Shown: positions 47,614 through 61,058 of the stretch, piece after piece
Layout of the letters: each line of letters opens with the position of its first letter
Numbering within the stretch: the stretch's first letter is position 1
Made by a program: the position numbers and the translations under genes
Origin: Marsupella aquatica
Lineage: Eukaryota > Marchantiophyta
NCBI GenBank assembly: GCA_973895155.1
Contig: OZ316892.1
Span: forward strand, 20,212,001 to 20,276,000
Direction: 5' to 3'
DNA: 64,000 nucleotides
Notes under the pieces: generated by a model
Database searches by the model: none
Told to the model about the DNA's origin: nothing
Seen by the model: the letters and a program-made list of their open reading frames with translations, nothing else

Positions 47614-50600
47614 ATGACCTCTTCTGCACTATTCGCCCGAGAGTGTGCAGCAGCAGCGCCACTGTGGCTGCTGCCACTCAAATCCTCTCCCACGAGCTCC
47701 GATTCTGCTGCTGTGTGCCGTACCATTGGCTGCAGAGGAGCGGACAATCGGAGGGTGATTCGGTGTTCTTCTCGCTCTTCGTCTGATTTTCGAAGGAGCT
47801 CGCAATTCGGCAATGCTAATTTAACTCGGCTTAGGCTGAATAGTAGTACCGCGTTTCAGAGTTTTACGTCATCCGGTGCATTTCTACGCAATTCGGGATT
47901 CAGTGAAAGGCGATCGCGGACATTTAGAGTTAGGGCGGAAAGTGAGAGCGGACTCGGAACATCTGGCGCTGACGATGAGCCGGCTAGTGAAGGAAATGGC
48001 AATGGTGGCAAGCAAGAAAATGGAGGACGAGAAGAAGGCTTGTCTGGTCTGCGTAATCGAGTTTTCTCTGCTGTGAAGCACTTCTCTGCGGAGTTTGCAC
48101 GGGAGTTGAGGAATGAGACCGGTTTTGACAGCGAAGTTGCTCTACTCCGTTTGGGAGCAGAGTATTACGCTCTGCGAGAGAAACTTGGAGGCAGACTGAT
48201 TGCGGCACAAGATGAGGTGCAAAGCAAGGTGAATGTAGTGAGGGAGCGAGGCACAGGTGCTGTGAACAACGTTCGGCACAGATACTGGCCTCAGTTTGTT
48301 AATTGGAACCGAATAGAACTCTGGCAGGTCAGTTCTCATCAATCTTTACTTAGTTGTATGTTCTTATTCGTGGAAATGAAATGAATGGTGTTTGAGCTGG
48401 TGGGAATGAATGAACTAGTGAATGAATGGCTTAGAGGGCTTTTAGCTGGAAATGAATGAGAGGGCGGCTGAACGGCTTTCGAGATCAAGCCTTTGGTGGT
48501 GGAGATATATCAACAAGTGAATGAATGGTTTTTTAAGGTCAATGCCCTTGACAGGGGAAAATGAGTGAACGAATCAGTGTGTGAATGGGTTGTAATTGAA
48601 GCCTATTTCGGCAAGACCCTTTGGTTTGCTGCAGTTTGAGTATTTCACCGTGATTTGAGATTCCCTTTGTTAATCACATTTAAAACCAGACACGCCGGAA
48701 GAATGTTTTTTATGGAAATAAGAAAGAATTTTTTTACGGCTCCATGGGGGGTTTATCGTGTAGCAATTGTTGTCAAGATTAGAAATTAGTGGCTTCAGCC
48801 ATCAAATTGGAGATCTAGAATTTGGAAACTAGAGTTCTGTACATTAGACTGAAGGAAGCCGTGATAAATCGTGGAATTAGGAGCTAGCCCTCTAGCGGAA
48901 CCAGATTATCAGAGTGTAGCTCGAGTACCACGGTTCAGGCCCACAAGTGTGAGCAATGAGTAATGTGAGATTCTGAGTTCATGATGGTTTCCAACAGGAT
49001 AGGACACAATGGGATTTGCAACGTGCTGGGGCACTTGTCTTGTACGTTCTCCTAGTTGGATCTTTCTTGCGGGGAGCGCATATGATTGTAACAAATCCTA
49101 GACCAAGCAAAAAGGCAGTCGAAGAGACGACTGACGCTTTCTTGGAAAGCGTCATTCCAGAGCCAACCCCAGCAAATATTCGAAAGTAACTATTATGTCT
49201 ATCCTCCTTTCCTTACTCACGTGAATTTCTCTGATCTCAGCAAGTTTTGAATTGGAAAACTAGTATCAATACTATACTTATGTCGTATTGTAGTTCACCT
49301 AACCTAAATGCCAACAGGTTTAAAAAGGCAGTGTGGCGGGAGAAGGTGCCTGGAGGGTTTAATGTGAGGAAGTTCAAGCTTGGAGAGGATGGGGAATACG
49401 AGCAGGACTATTCATTTCCCGGAGATCAACCTGACGAGAATGGCAGTGACCCAAATTTTGATCCAGATAGAGCAATCGATGAATCGGATTTGTTCACTGC
49501 AGAGGAAAAAGAACAGCTTAAGAGAGATATTTTAGAAGCAAAATCCACTGCCAATTTGGAACCTATTGCTGAAGATGAGAGGGTCCGAGCTAGAGTAGAT
49601 ATTACTGAGTGGATTGATCAAATGGATAACATAACACCTGAGGAGAAAGCGCAATTGAAGAAAGAAATTGCAGAAGAAAAGGCACGTCAAGCAAAAGAGA
49701 TAAGCGAACGTGCAAGTGGTGAGTGGGGCCTGAAATTGGATTGTAGTGTTCTAGGTTATTCTGAAGGATGTAAATAGGAGGTCAGCCATTGAAGAAGGTC
49801 AGCTATAGAGTTGAATAAAGTGTGGATTTTCAAACCTGTGAAGTTCCTCAGCCTCGGCATCCCGTCATCTAACTTTGCCACCTTTACAGGCCAAGATAAG
49901 GATATTAGCGTTCCTGGAGTTGCACCCATTACTACCTGGCAGGAGCGCCTCGCTGAGTGGAAAATGGTTTTTGAGAGGGAGACTTTAAAAGAAACCTTGG
50001 ACGCAGCGTCAAGCCAATATGAGGTTGATGTCGATTGGCCAAAACTTGTAGCACAGATTGAGAATGTCAAGCGGGAGAAAGAAGAGGCTCCGAAGTCATT
50101 GAGAGCATTCTGGGTCGCAAGGAAGTGGTGGAAACATCGGCCAAAATTGCCCTATACTTACTTTCTGGCAAAAGTTCTGAATCATGAGGTATGTACAGGG
50201 GAATATCTTTGTTGACTTCAATCTGGTAAAGTTTTGATAATTAGCCATGTGCTTGAATTAGTCTCTCCTGCTGAAATTAACTAGGTGTCTTATTAAAGTA
50301 AATATCTCCGATGGTTCCGCCCCACGTAGCTGCAGTGGATGGAGATCAATCGATGTACCATTGAGCCTGGGATTTCCTTGTTGTTGTATCTAGGTGAGGG
50401 CAGCTGTATACACTGAAGACATGACGAAGCTCTATGTGACAATGAAGGAGGGTTTCCCTACTGATTATGTTGTGAGTTTTTCTATGCCACCTTAGGTTTC
50501 CGATTATGTAGGCGATGACCCATTGGCTGCATGCTCTGTATGCCTTGACTATATACTCTCACTACTTGTACTAGTGGATTCTTCCACAAGTTTGAATCTC

Positions 50601-53600
50601 AATGACTCCCGATCTGAGGATTCGTTTTCAAGTTTGAGCCAGAATGAGAGGCATTGTTTTATGATAGCTAATTTCATTTGCACTCTTCTACAGGTTGATA
50701 TTCCAGTGGATCCAACTCTATATACAATACTGGAAACATCTGGAGTTGAAATTGATGTTCTTCACCGAAGTAGTTTGTACTACTATGGTCGGATCTTACT
50801 CGTATTATTACCAAGCGTGTTGATCATTTGGTACATTCGACAAGTACAGTACCAAGCAAAGCAAAAAGCGTCAGAGAAAATCTACGACCTGCTGTCAATG
50901 AACCGACAGCACCTTATCCTTGTGAGTCTGTCACATCAAACTTTTGTCAGTAATTTCATTGTGAATTTGTAGTTTTAATGTCTAAATAATCAGGATGACG
51001 AGGAGCTGAGGTCAGTTTTGAAAACTAAACACTTTGTGTTGGTCAGCCAGAGGATGCTGCGGATAAGGCAAGATCACAGTACAAGGATGTTGTGGTCGGA
51101 GGGGACGTTTGGCTAGTCATTGAGGAGATAATGACTTACATGCGCAATCCAATGAAGTATCACAAGAGAAGAGTGAAGTTGCCCCGGGTACCTGTTTCTG
51201 ACAGCTCTTGTGCAGCGGTTTTCTGGCTTGCAAGATGGCAACAAGTATTTTGTGTCTTCAATTTTGTACTAATGATGATCAATATTGTCATTCAGTCATG
51301 GCTTTTGTAAACTATTTTTTGTCATTGAGTCATGCTGCAAAGAAGGGTTGTATTCCCTAATGTCTTGAGAAACTATGACAATGATGCAGGGAATATTAAT
51401 AAGTGGTCCACCTGGCACTGGGAAGACCCTCCTTGCAAGGGCAATTGCAAGGGAAAGTGGGCTCCCTTTCGTATTTGCTTCTGGTGCAGAGTTTGTGGCA
51501 AGTGGCACCGCGACTGGGACGGACAAGATCTTTGATATTTTTTTCACTGCTAGAGCAAATGTAATGTCACATATCACAACCTTGAAGGAATATTTCAAAA
51601 TCAAGAGCTGTTCTCCAGCCCCAATTCCAGAGAAGATTACCTAGACAAGGGATATGATTGGAGTTGTAACACAAAGAGCTGTTGTGGTGCAGGCACCATC
51701 ATTCATCTTTATTGATGAAATTGATGCTTTGGCTGGAAAAGGTGTAAAGGAAGATGCAGAAAGGCGGGCTACTTTTGAGCAGCTCCTGTCTGAACTCGAT
51801 GCCGAGTACGTCAGTTTACGGACTATTGTGTATATTATCTGCGATGCTGATGCTTTCAACTTTCGAATCGATAGACTGATGTGTTAGCGCTTGCAATTTT
51901 GCTTATGTCATCCATCTGGACAGGATTTCATACTGGCAAGGACCCTAACTTCCAGCCTTTCTGCGAATTGCATGCAGACCAGAGGACACAGATGTTGACA
52001 GGTTTGCACCTCGCCAGGCAGTGATATTGATTTGTGCAACTAATCGACCAGATGAACTGGATGAAGATTTCATGCGTCCTGGCCGGATTGACCGTGAAAT
52101 TCATATTGGTCTCCCTGGTGAAGAAGCTCGCTTGGGTATATTCAATGTTCACAGCCAAGGCAAGCCTCTTGCAAAAGACGTTGATTTTAGTAAGGTATGA
52201 CCATGATGACATCTCCGACTCACCATGCTCAGAGTTCAATATCTATAGAACTGAGTAGGAATGGTCATATATAGTGATAGGGCTGCAGAACTCGAAGACT
52301 CGATCGTCTAATCGTGGATAAAATCTTTTTCATCTAATAGGTTCGCCTTTATATGGAATTTATTGACCAGGTCTGTAATAGTTTTAGTTCAATGACTAAT
52401 TAGGGGCTGTCAATTGTCTCGACTTTTGTGGCAGCTTGTTTTTCGAACCATTGGTTATTCAGGAGCTGACATCAGAAACCTCATCAACGAAGCGGGAATC
52501 ATGGCTGTATGTGATCACTTTTCGTTATGGCAATTAGACATTGTATCGCTGAATAACGCTGATCTAATGATGTTTGAGGAGGGCTTGGATAATTTGTAGT
52601 TTTTAATATTTGAGTACTGTGGTACCAGGTGAGGAAAGGTCATGATCAGATTACCCAGCAAGACTTTGTAGATGTGTTGGATAAGCAGCTATTCGAGGGC
52701 ATGGGTGTTGTGCTAATGGACCAAGAACAGAAGAAAGCTGAGCAAAAGGTATTTCTGGAAAAGTCAGCAACAGTCTGTGGATGAAAGGTCTTACGGAGCC
52801 ATAGTCACGCCTTGAAATTTTGACTTTTCTACTTTTTCTCTCCGTCTTTGTTTTCTTTCTGCTCTGTACTCTGGGTTAAACACAATCAAATGTATTAAAG
52901 CCATGCTGCCACAACTTCTCAAGTTCGAGAACATTTACCGATTAATCGCAACCCTACAGATACCGGAAGAGAACAAGAGGTTACTTGCAGTGCATGAGGC
53001 TGGCCACGTACTACTGGCGCACCTTTTCCCACGTTTTGACTGGCATGCTTTCAGCCATCTGCTCCCAGGAGGCTCGGTAAGTTTTCTGGCCCTCGAGGGT
53101 TTCTGCCAGGCTCTAGTTGAATGAGGCTATGAGTTTATCGATTTACCTGACTTTGCCTTGTGATGTCTAAGAAGCGTCTGACTCGTTCAGTACGTGAAAG
53201 GTCGATAAAGGAGGGATCAAGTGATTGGGGAAAGTCGTAGTGCCTAAGCCTCTTACGTCAATGCTGAAAGAAGTTCTGTTCCATATTGTTGTAGGATACG
53301 GCACTTTCAGTATTCTATCCAAGACAGGAGATGTTGCAACTAGGCCATACAACAGTTGGATATGTGATGATGCAAATGGTGGTTGCACATGGTGGCCGAT
53401 GTGCTGAACGGCTCATATTTGGTGATATTAGTGATGGAGGACAGGATGATCTTGCCAGAATTTCTTCGGTATGCATTTATTTTACAGTTGGATCGGATTC
53501 GAAGTTTAAAATGTGGGATCAGGGCTCTTTGGCTTAATCTTGGTTGTGAACATTATTTTAGTTATTCTTGCTGAAATATGCTATTGGCCTTCGCTTCTCT

Positions 53601-54802
53601 CCTTTTAGCTGGCTCGTGAGTTGACCATCAGCCCTGCCAACAGCCGGCTAGGTTTGTTCCCTATGAAGTGGCGCGACACAATGGATCCACCCAAACTTCC
53701 TGGTGAAGTTGAGCTCATTCCAAATGAGGTACCTTTGTCAGGTCCTACAACCAATGTCCTTTTCTTTTTCCCTTGCAATGCGTTGAAATTATTCAAGATG
53801 TCTACCCGGATGTGGATATTTCTCTGTCAACCTTGGATGACAGGTTGCTTAAGTGATTGACACAAATGGCATAGTTTGTTTGGCACTGTCGCATTCATGT
53901 ATCCTCATGAAGTTATCGTCTGATGCAGTGGGATAAACAAGGAACACAGATTGTAAACATGTCGGTAGAATTTTCCGAGCTATTCACCCGGGAAGTCACG
54001 AAGGCAAGTGCCTACAGATCTCTTTACCTTCAAGCCTTTTGGGAAGATTTTTTGAAATGAGGTGTCATCACCTTCCTTTACAGAGAACGTGTACTCAGAA
54101 TAAAGGGGTTGGGCAGTGGGTAACTGGAGTACCCGCTGGAGTGACCCAAACATCTATGCGGGTTTTGGGAGTTGTGGCTTGCATGATATTGATACCTCCT
54201 GTGCTTTTGGCAGTATGCTGAGGAAACAGAGGAGATTGCTATGACAGCTTTGTCAAAAAATCGGCATATTTTAGAGAGACTTGCAGATGTGCTATTGGCC
54301 AATACAAAAATGAGTGGATTTGTAAGTTTTGACATTTCAGCGGTTTGTCGTGTTAAGGATCTCAATGTTACTTTCAACGGCAGCATACAAAATAATATTT
54401 GGTTGCAGTGAGCAAAATATACTGGCTAGAGTCACCGAATTGTCTGTTTTAAGCCTTCCTAATCTGCCGACTTCATCAAGAGTAGTCTTCTGATCCTTAT
54501 CTCTGTGTTCTTTGTTTTGATGTTGCACCCACAGGAAGCAGACGACATTATCAGATCCATGAACCCTGTGCTTCTACCAGACTTCATGGATAGCAGCCCC
54601 GTGCCTGACTTTAAGTCATTTGAGGTATTGTTACTCGTTTCAAGATGCAGATATTGATTCTCACCGACTTTTTATCAACCCAAGAATTACCACATCTAAT
54701 CTGTCGTTCTTTTTATGATTCCAGGAGAAGGTTACACCTCCAAAGATGCGAGGTCGATATGAGGAAATGAATATCTATGCAGCACCGCTCCATGAATGTT
54801 GA
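47614..54802 (+). CDS. FTSHI4: FTSHi4-like chloroplast AAA-ATPase/metalloprotease-like protein, 19 exons
   Basis: Exons: 47614-48327, 48998-49185, 49318-49718, 49890-50188, 50394-50471, 50694-50921, 51047-51187, 51390-51560, 51693-51805, 51978-52194, 52435-52506, 52629-52748, 52960-53076, 53295-53468, 53609-53728, 53929-54003, 54214-54321, 54535-54624, 54725-54802. The frame is continuous over 1167 codons. The N-terminus is rich in S, R and A, fitting a chloroplast transit peptide. Two membrane segments are seen (about 248-262 and 589-608). Then come Walker A GPPGTGKT (689-696), Walker B FIFIDEID (744-751), the second region of homology CATNRPDE, and HEAGH (926-930) followed by HLFPRFDWHAFS. 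This order and these phrases match plant FTSHi4 (EMB3144), an FtsH-like protein of the chloroplast envelope needed for plastid development. It seems longer at the N-terminus than the Arabidopsis protein. Intron 16 has a GC donor (AAG|GCAAGT). Confidence 0.93.
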
Positions 54803-56750
54803 CACCAATTAGTTGTATCTTTGCCAAATGTCTTAGAAAGGAAATTGAATGTTTCCACAATTGTGGTGAATTTGTTAGAATAATATTATTTATAGATGCC
54901 ATACTGTGCGAAAGTTGTTGCATTGGAACTCCTATCGGGATCTTTGTATCAAGATTCCCCCGTTCAATTCCAAAACAGTTTTGACCTCTACCTTCCACAA
55001 ATTTCCTTCATGTACGCATCTACCCCAAGATCTCAAAACCAGATGCTGCTCATTGTGGTCGGCAATTTTGAAATTTTAAGGCTTTAACGCGGGCAGGCAG
55101 TTTATCGTTCCCGGATTACGTATGTGCTTTCTGGGGCCAAAACTTGGGCCAAGGTACTCGATGTTTCAACTTGAGATCTAAATGACGTTTTCCGCCTGCA
55201 CTAATCTAGGGATCTAGTTGCCATACCAATATTGTGGGCTCAAACCATCTGCGACGACTTCGAAACGAGTCGTTGATTTACGTACATGACAAGTGACGTA
55301 TTTCAAAAACTGGTGAGATGCGCCCGAGGATGAATTTAGGAGGCAGACATCGTGAAAATATCTTGGACTCCGCACGGTCCATTGGGATATTTGAGGAGAA
55401 AGGTGGGATTTTACCTACATTAAGTGCTGGATTAGGCTTCCTCCCAACCCAACCCTATTAGCAGAATGAAGCTACTTTTGAACTTAATTACAGTGTAGCG
55501 GTTTGAAAGACGTGATGATCACAAGTTTGTAGACCAGGAACAATACTAACCTTTCTTGATTAATCGTGTCCGCACAATTTTGTTGATTGCATTTTAATAA
55601 TGTCCACCTTCCACCTCTGTTTGGTATGCACTTCACTAAAATATGCAAAATACTCCTTCTCCCACATTTTTGTAAAGCTCAGCACCCTCTCCCATATTCT
55701 TTCTCCTAGCTATGCTTCAAAGTAAATAGTGTTTCATTGCAGAGTGAGTTCTGCATGTTTCGAAGTCTAAGTGCTGCAGAAACCAAATGAAAAACGAATC
55801 TAAATGTTGTTGCTCACCTCGAGGTCTCCAAGGAAAGGGAAAGTTCCTCTCGTTCGTTTTGATACGATCTAAGGAAGTGCATCGAAAAGAAATATCATTT
55901 CCGTGCGCACTTGCCCTCGTGCAAAGCGAGACCCAGCTTTCAACAAGGAATGAAAACACAACTTACAAACTAAAACCCAAGAAAGACAATGGCGGATTTC
56001 CCAAGTGATGAAGTAAGAAGTACACCGTGTTACTCTTTCTGATTCATTTACAATTCTGCTGGTTTGTTGAAAACTCTACAGATATTCCCAGCCTCTTGGA
56101 AATGTCATTTCTGCAAAATTTATGTGGAGCACACACCAATGACTGACTACTGGACGGAGGAATTTATAAAATTGCACAAAGGAAAGAAAACGGTCCCTCT
56201 CTGACACAAAGAAACGTTCCCTCTCAAGACGGCTTCGTTTGGGTTGTACTTCTTCCAATGTGAAAATGTGGTACTGTATTCTCAGTGGCCATTTGCAGTT
56301 GTGGGATGACCAACCATGGATTTCATATCGAAGAGTCAAATTACACATCAATCATATCAAGACAATTTAAATCAAAAATTTCAAAACAGATGTTCACAAA
56401 ATCTTTCAGTTTTCACTACTTTTCATTTTTCGGCCTCCGTATTTTGATCGATGAGACGAAAGGCACTCCAGGAATTGTGGACTACTAGCTGCAGCTTTGA
56501 AGCCCAGAATTGCCGAGTACACACCTGCCCCAGTTACGGCCGAGTTGGAGGATGTGGCCCATGCTTTAGAGCGTTGAAGCCAGGGTTTCATACCTTCACA
56601 TGGTTCTCAAGTTAGGTGCTGAAAGTGAGCAGTGAGCTTGAGAAGAGATTCGTGCTGTCCCCTCGTCACGTAGCCAGTGAATGTGATACTTCTCACTGGA
56701 GGAGGAGACGAGGATGTGAGCTATTGTTCTACCTCTGATTTCTGGAAAGG
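54803..56750. other. Intergenic between FTSHi4-like and ferroportin genes
   Basis: This is A/T-rich sequence with no recognised gene. A minus-strand reading at 56406-56591 has a coding-like alanine/serine-rich stretch (A-W-A-T-S-S-N-S-A-V-T-G-A-G-V-Y-S-A) that I could not identify. The last few hundred bases should contain the ferroportin promoter. Confidence 0.5.
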
Positions 56751-59700
56751 ATGCCGATGGATCCGAGCTGGAAAAGTAAGGAGGGAGAGGAGGGGGCGCT
56801 AGAGGATTCGGCTCCCCTTCTCGATTCTCTTCAACATTCGACAGAATCCACCATCGTAAGCGGAACTGCAACAACATCAGGATCACCATCTTGGGTGCAT
56901 GGATCTGGCGAGGCTGCTCCCGTGGTGATTGAGCTTAGCGAGACTACAAGTTAGTGCTCTGGACCCTACCTTAGTTCTCTTGTGGCCTGGCGTAATTGGG
57001 TTAGAGGGGGTGGTTCTGTGGTCCTTGAATGTGCAAAATTGAGCATGTCCGCATGTTTTGTTAGATTTGGTTTCTGGCAGAAGTCTTGCTCGAGTGCGAT
57101 ACGGTGGACTCTGAGAGGTCCCGTCATTCTTGGCTCCATGTAGTCCATGATTGCGGCTAGCCTGTGCCTACACGCAGGTGACAGTCTTCTTAATCCTTTC
57201 ACTAGGACGATAGCTGCCGAGTATTGGAGTTCGTATACACCAGAAGAGTATTCTTTGAGATTTCACAGGGCACAGACGGATCACAGGGCATGGACGGATT
57301 TGGGCAATGATGTGGCATTGATGGACAACTCTTTCCCATTGGGTGCAGTAGCAGGGACTGGTGGCTGTTTCGTGTCGTAGGTCACCCCAAGGCCCGCCCT
57401 ACAGCATTACGCCCTCATCCTTGAATCGCAAAACATGACGTCTTCTAATTATCTTCCTTTATCTTCGATGTTCAACCAAATTTGGAACTTCAAAATTGAA
57501 TCGAGTGTAGAACCACCCAAATTCGTTGCATTGGGCAGCTTAGAAGGGGAACACCGTATTCCAGAAGATGTTGGTTGAAGGGTGGAAGCCCTCAAGTGAG
57601 ACGCGGTGAAGACTATGTACAAAACCTATCAATGGTTGTCAGTTGAGAGTATACAAGTGTCTTTGCTTTGAATTTGGCTTGAGCATAGCCTCACCGAAGG
57701 CCCAGCCAAGCGTTATCACTTGCTGGCTGAACGCCAGTGATTACATGAGGTCCTTGAACCGACAAAATGGTCGAAGTTTCCGATTTCTCGTGTAGGCAAC
57801 TTTTGAATCCAGGGATCATACTTAGACAGGCTCTCTTATTCGTGGGCCATACTGACGCCAAAACAAGCCAGTAAACTACTCAGAATAACTTAATCCCCCT
57901 ATTGGATGAACGCTTTGCAAAGAAGGGGTGCCAGATTTGATTGCTTCCCTCTTCGGTCCTGGACTGATAAAGATGCGATTGTCACAGGCCGCACCAAAGG
58001 GGCAACGGAGCCGAGTACGTCATATGACAATCAGGGTAGGGAAGCAGGCCGGGTAGGGGATATGCTGCCATACTTATACGGCAGTCACTTCCTGTCGAGA
58101 TGGGGTGACAGGTATGCATGTTCACCCGACCAAAAGAGCAAATGCTGCTACGAAACTCGTTCTTTCTGCCGAGACCAGTTGATTGTTGCTTTGTTGTCAA
58201 GGAGAACAAAACTGGATAAACCTTCTGGGTAATTTGGATCAGATCTGGAACCAAGACTGTTTCTTAGCACTCTCTGACTTGGTCTTCGTCCGTCGAATAG
58301 CTCATTATGAAATAACAGAGACAGATGAAGCTTACTCAGGCCAGATTTGCAGCTAGGACCGTTACCTTGAAGCTGATTTTATCTGTGATGTGTACGATAT
58401 GACAGGATGTGGGAATTTGCCGTAGGGCTCTTTATGATCGAAGTTTGGCCCACCTCTCTTCTTCTGGCAGCTATCTACGGTCTTACAGAAGCAGCTTCAA
58501 TTGCTATCTTTGGTGTTGTCGTTGGGAACTGGGTTGATAGAACTTCACGGCTGAAGGTTTGTACCTTATTCATTGCTTCTCATATGCAAATATACATGTT
58601 CAGAATGGGGATTAGTGTTCTTCTCCACATATTCCACTTAGCCTCGTCCTAGATCTGTCACAAGAACGGCTATTTAATCGGATTATTCTTCCTTGCGTTT
58701 TAATACCAATCTAATCCCGTTGATTTTCTAGGTGGTTCAAATCTCACTGGGAGTACAGAATAGCTCCATCGTCATCGCAGGAATAGCAGTGGTGGCTTTG
58801 CTAGGGTTCCCTGGGTCATCACTACCAAGAGGTTCAAGGGCTTTCATTACTTTGGTTGTGGTGGTGAATGTGTGTGGTGCGTTTGCAAGGCTTGGTGGTC
58901 TTGGAAGCAACCTCGTGGTGGAACGAGACTGGTTGGTCTACTCATTCCGTTTACACTAGCTTCAAACATATCATTAGGGCTTTTGCATACGAGACTCCTT
59001 CAAGTACCCAGCCCACTTTGGGCTTGATAAGAACGTTATTGCAAAGAGCCTCTAAAATCTTCCGAATTTCCGTGATTTAGTAGAATCCTGCAATGCATTG
59101 ACTTGGAGTAAATAAGGGATTGGGAAATTACACATTTTCTCCCCTTCTAACCAAATTCTGCATTTATTTGTCAAACAGGGTTGTTGTGATTACAGAGAAT
59201 CAGGCGCCAGAGATGCTCGCTCAAATGAATAGTGTCATGCGGCGTATTGATCTATCCTGTAAACTACTCGCACCTGTGCTTGTGGGAGCTCTCATGAGTT
59301 TTGTATCCCCGCTTTGGTGTGCTGTGGGGATTGCTTCCTGGAATGCTATATCGTTTGGCTTCGAGTACTGGTTTCTACACAAGGTTTACTGGTCAATTGC
59401 CGCACTTCAGCTGAAAGCCCCATCTCCGCAGAAAAGCTCTGGTCTTGTGCTTGAAGACAGGGAGTTGGAGCCCTCCAAAGGCAGTTATCAACCAGTAGAA
59501 CTTGATGAGGATGTTGCAAGTTATGAGAAGGCTACCCCCAGGACCTCCTTCTGGGAAAAAACTTTCGGAGGTTGGAGTGTCTACTGTCAGCAAGAAGTGG
59601 TGCTCCCGGGTTTTGCTCTAGCACTGCTGTATTTTACGGTCCTGAGGTATTACCTGACCCAACAGCTAGCAATAAGCTAGGAGGAAATGTGGACTGAAAT

Positions 59701-61058
59701 TGTAGAATTTTATCTTGTTAGAGACTTGATGTTAGGCATCCTATGCGGATTTGAAACTGTAGGGTAGACTACTTAAAGGCTCTGGTTTAATACCCTTAAC
59801 AGTTCATCGATTTTTTGCTTTTCAACTTTTGATTCCCTTTCATAATAGTCACTTGCATCTGCAGTTTTGGATCACTGATGACAGCCGTTCTTAACTGGAG
59901 AGGAGTGCCGGCGTATGTGCTCGGATTAGCACGTGGAGTTGCAGCCTTAATAGGGATCTTGGCCACAGTTGCTTATCCTTTAGTGCATTCTCGTCTGAAG
60001 ACAATCCGAACAGGGCTATGGTCAATATGGATACAGGTCCCTCCTCTATTTGGCTGGCTATATCTCCCACTTTCTGTCCGATGCCCCTCTCAAACCAGTG
60101 GACTCCAAAATCAATTCTCTTCTGGAGTGATTGTTTTTTTTAGGAGAACATTGAGAGCCTTGTTTACTTAAAGTTCTATGTTAAATTTCAGCTTGAATTC
60201 GGCTTGTTCATGAGTTTTCTGAAATCTTGGTATGCTGTGCAGTGGTCGTTACTCTCGTTGTGTGCCACATCTGTCCTGGTGCACAACGGGATTGAGGCAT
60301 CAATAATGCTCATTGCTGGAGTTGCAGCTTCACGCTTTGGTCTTTGGATGTTTGATTTGGCTGTCACCCAGCTTATGCAGGTAACAACTGAAGGTTTTCC
60401 ATTCACGGAAGGGAAACGATTAGGCCAATTGCCTTCACTTTGAATCCTTATATGTAAATAGTTTGCAGCAGAGACGTTGACTGTGTCTATCATTAGAAAC
60501 AGGATAATGTGGAGACCTATTTATCTTCCCGGAGGCTTACATGCTAAAGTATCACACATTGAAGGAGTGGAGAGACCTGTAACTCAATTTGGGCAACTGC
60601 TTTACAGGAGTCCATCCCTGAACATGAAAGGGGTGTAGTGGGTGGAGTACAAAACTCGTTGCAGTCTATCATGGATATGCTCTCCTACGTCGTGGCGATA
60701 ATCATCTCAGAGCCCCAGGTATTGTTTTACTTACTACCATTATTAGTAGTAGGAGTAGTAGTAAGTACCGAAGTTACTCATGACTATGTGAAAAGGCTAC
60801 AGCTAACGTACCCAATTTGAGATTCTCTTCCCCATATGTTGTGTGCCCAGCAACAACTTTTTGAATTTTTCATTGGGTTCGGGCACTGGGAGCTGAGTTC
60901 ATTGTTTGTTATCTTTTCTGCAGAAATTTTGGATTCCAGTCATTATGTCTTACGGGTCAGTGGGACTTTCTGCTCTGTTATATGCAACCTATGCACACAA
61001 GGCTCGTGGTCATCTGTTCCATTTAGAACGGCTCTTTCACAAGTTCCGAGAGTTGTGA
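56751..61058 (+). CDS. Ferroportin (SLC40/IREG) metal efflux transporter, 9 exons, 582 aa
   Basis: Exons: 56751-56949, 57988-58111, 58406-58556, 58732-58931, 59179-59646, 59865-60036, 60192-60380, 60608-60718, 60924-61058. All junctions are GT-AG and the frame is continuous. Exon 1 encodes an acidic 66-residue cytosolic tail without an obvious transit peptide. Membrane segments follow, with the family motifs S-H-F-L-S-R-W-G-D-R-M-W (D at 107, the conserved metal-site aspartate), E-R-D-W, N-S-V-M-R-R-I-D-L, Q-E-V-V-L-P-G, G-L-W-M-F-D-L-A-V and G-G-V-Q-N-S-L-Q-S. Ferroportins export iron and related divalent metals; in Arabidopsis IREG1/FPN1 acts at the plasma membrane and IREG2/FPN2 at the vacuole. 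The motifs fit this group better than the plastid IREG3/MAR1 type, but the exact location cannot be told from sequence. Confidence 0.93.

Noticed and set aside
50994-51046. An alternative exon 7 start at 50994 in the FTSHi4-like gene
   Set aside because: It puts the following conserved region out of frame. The AG at 51045-51046 gives a phase-0 exon that continues the protein smoothly.
52034-52258. A 74-codon frame inside FTSHi4 exon 10
   Set aside because: It is an out-of-frame shadow; the true frame reads the second region of homology of the AAA domain.
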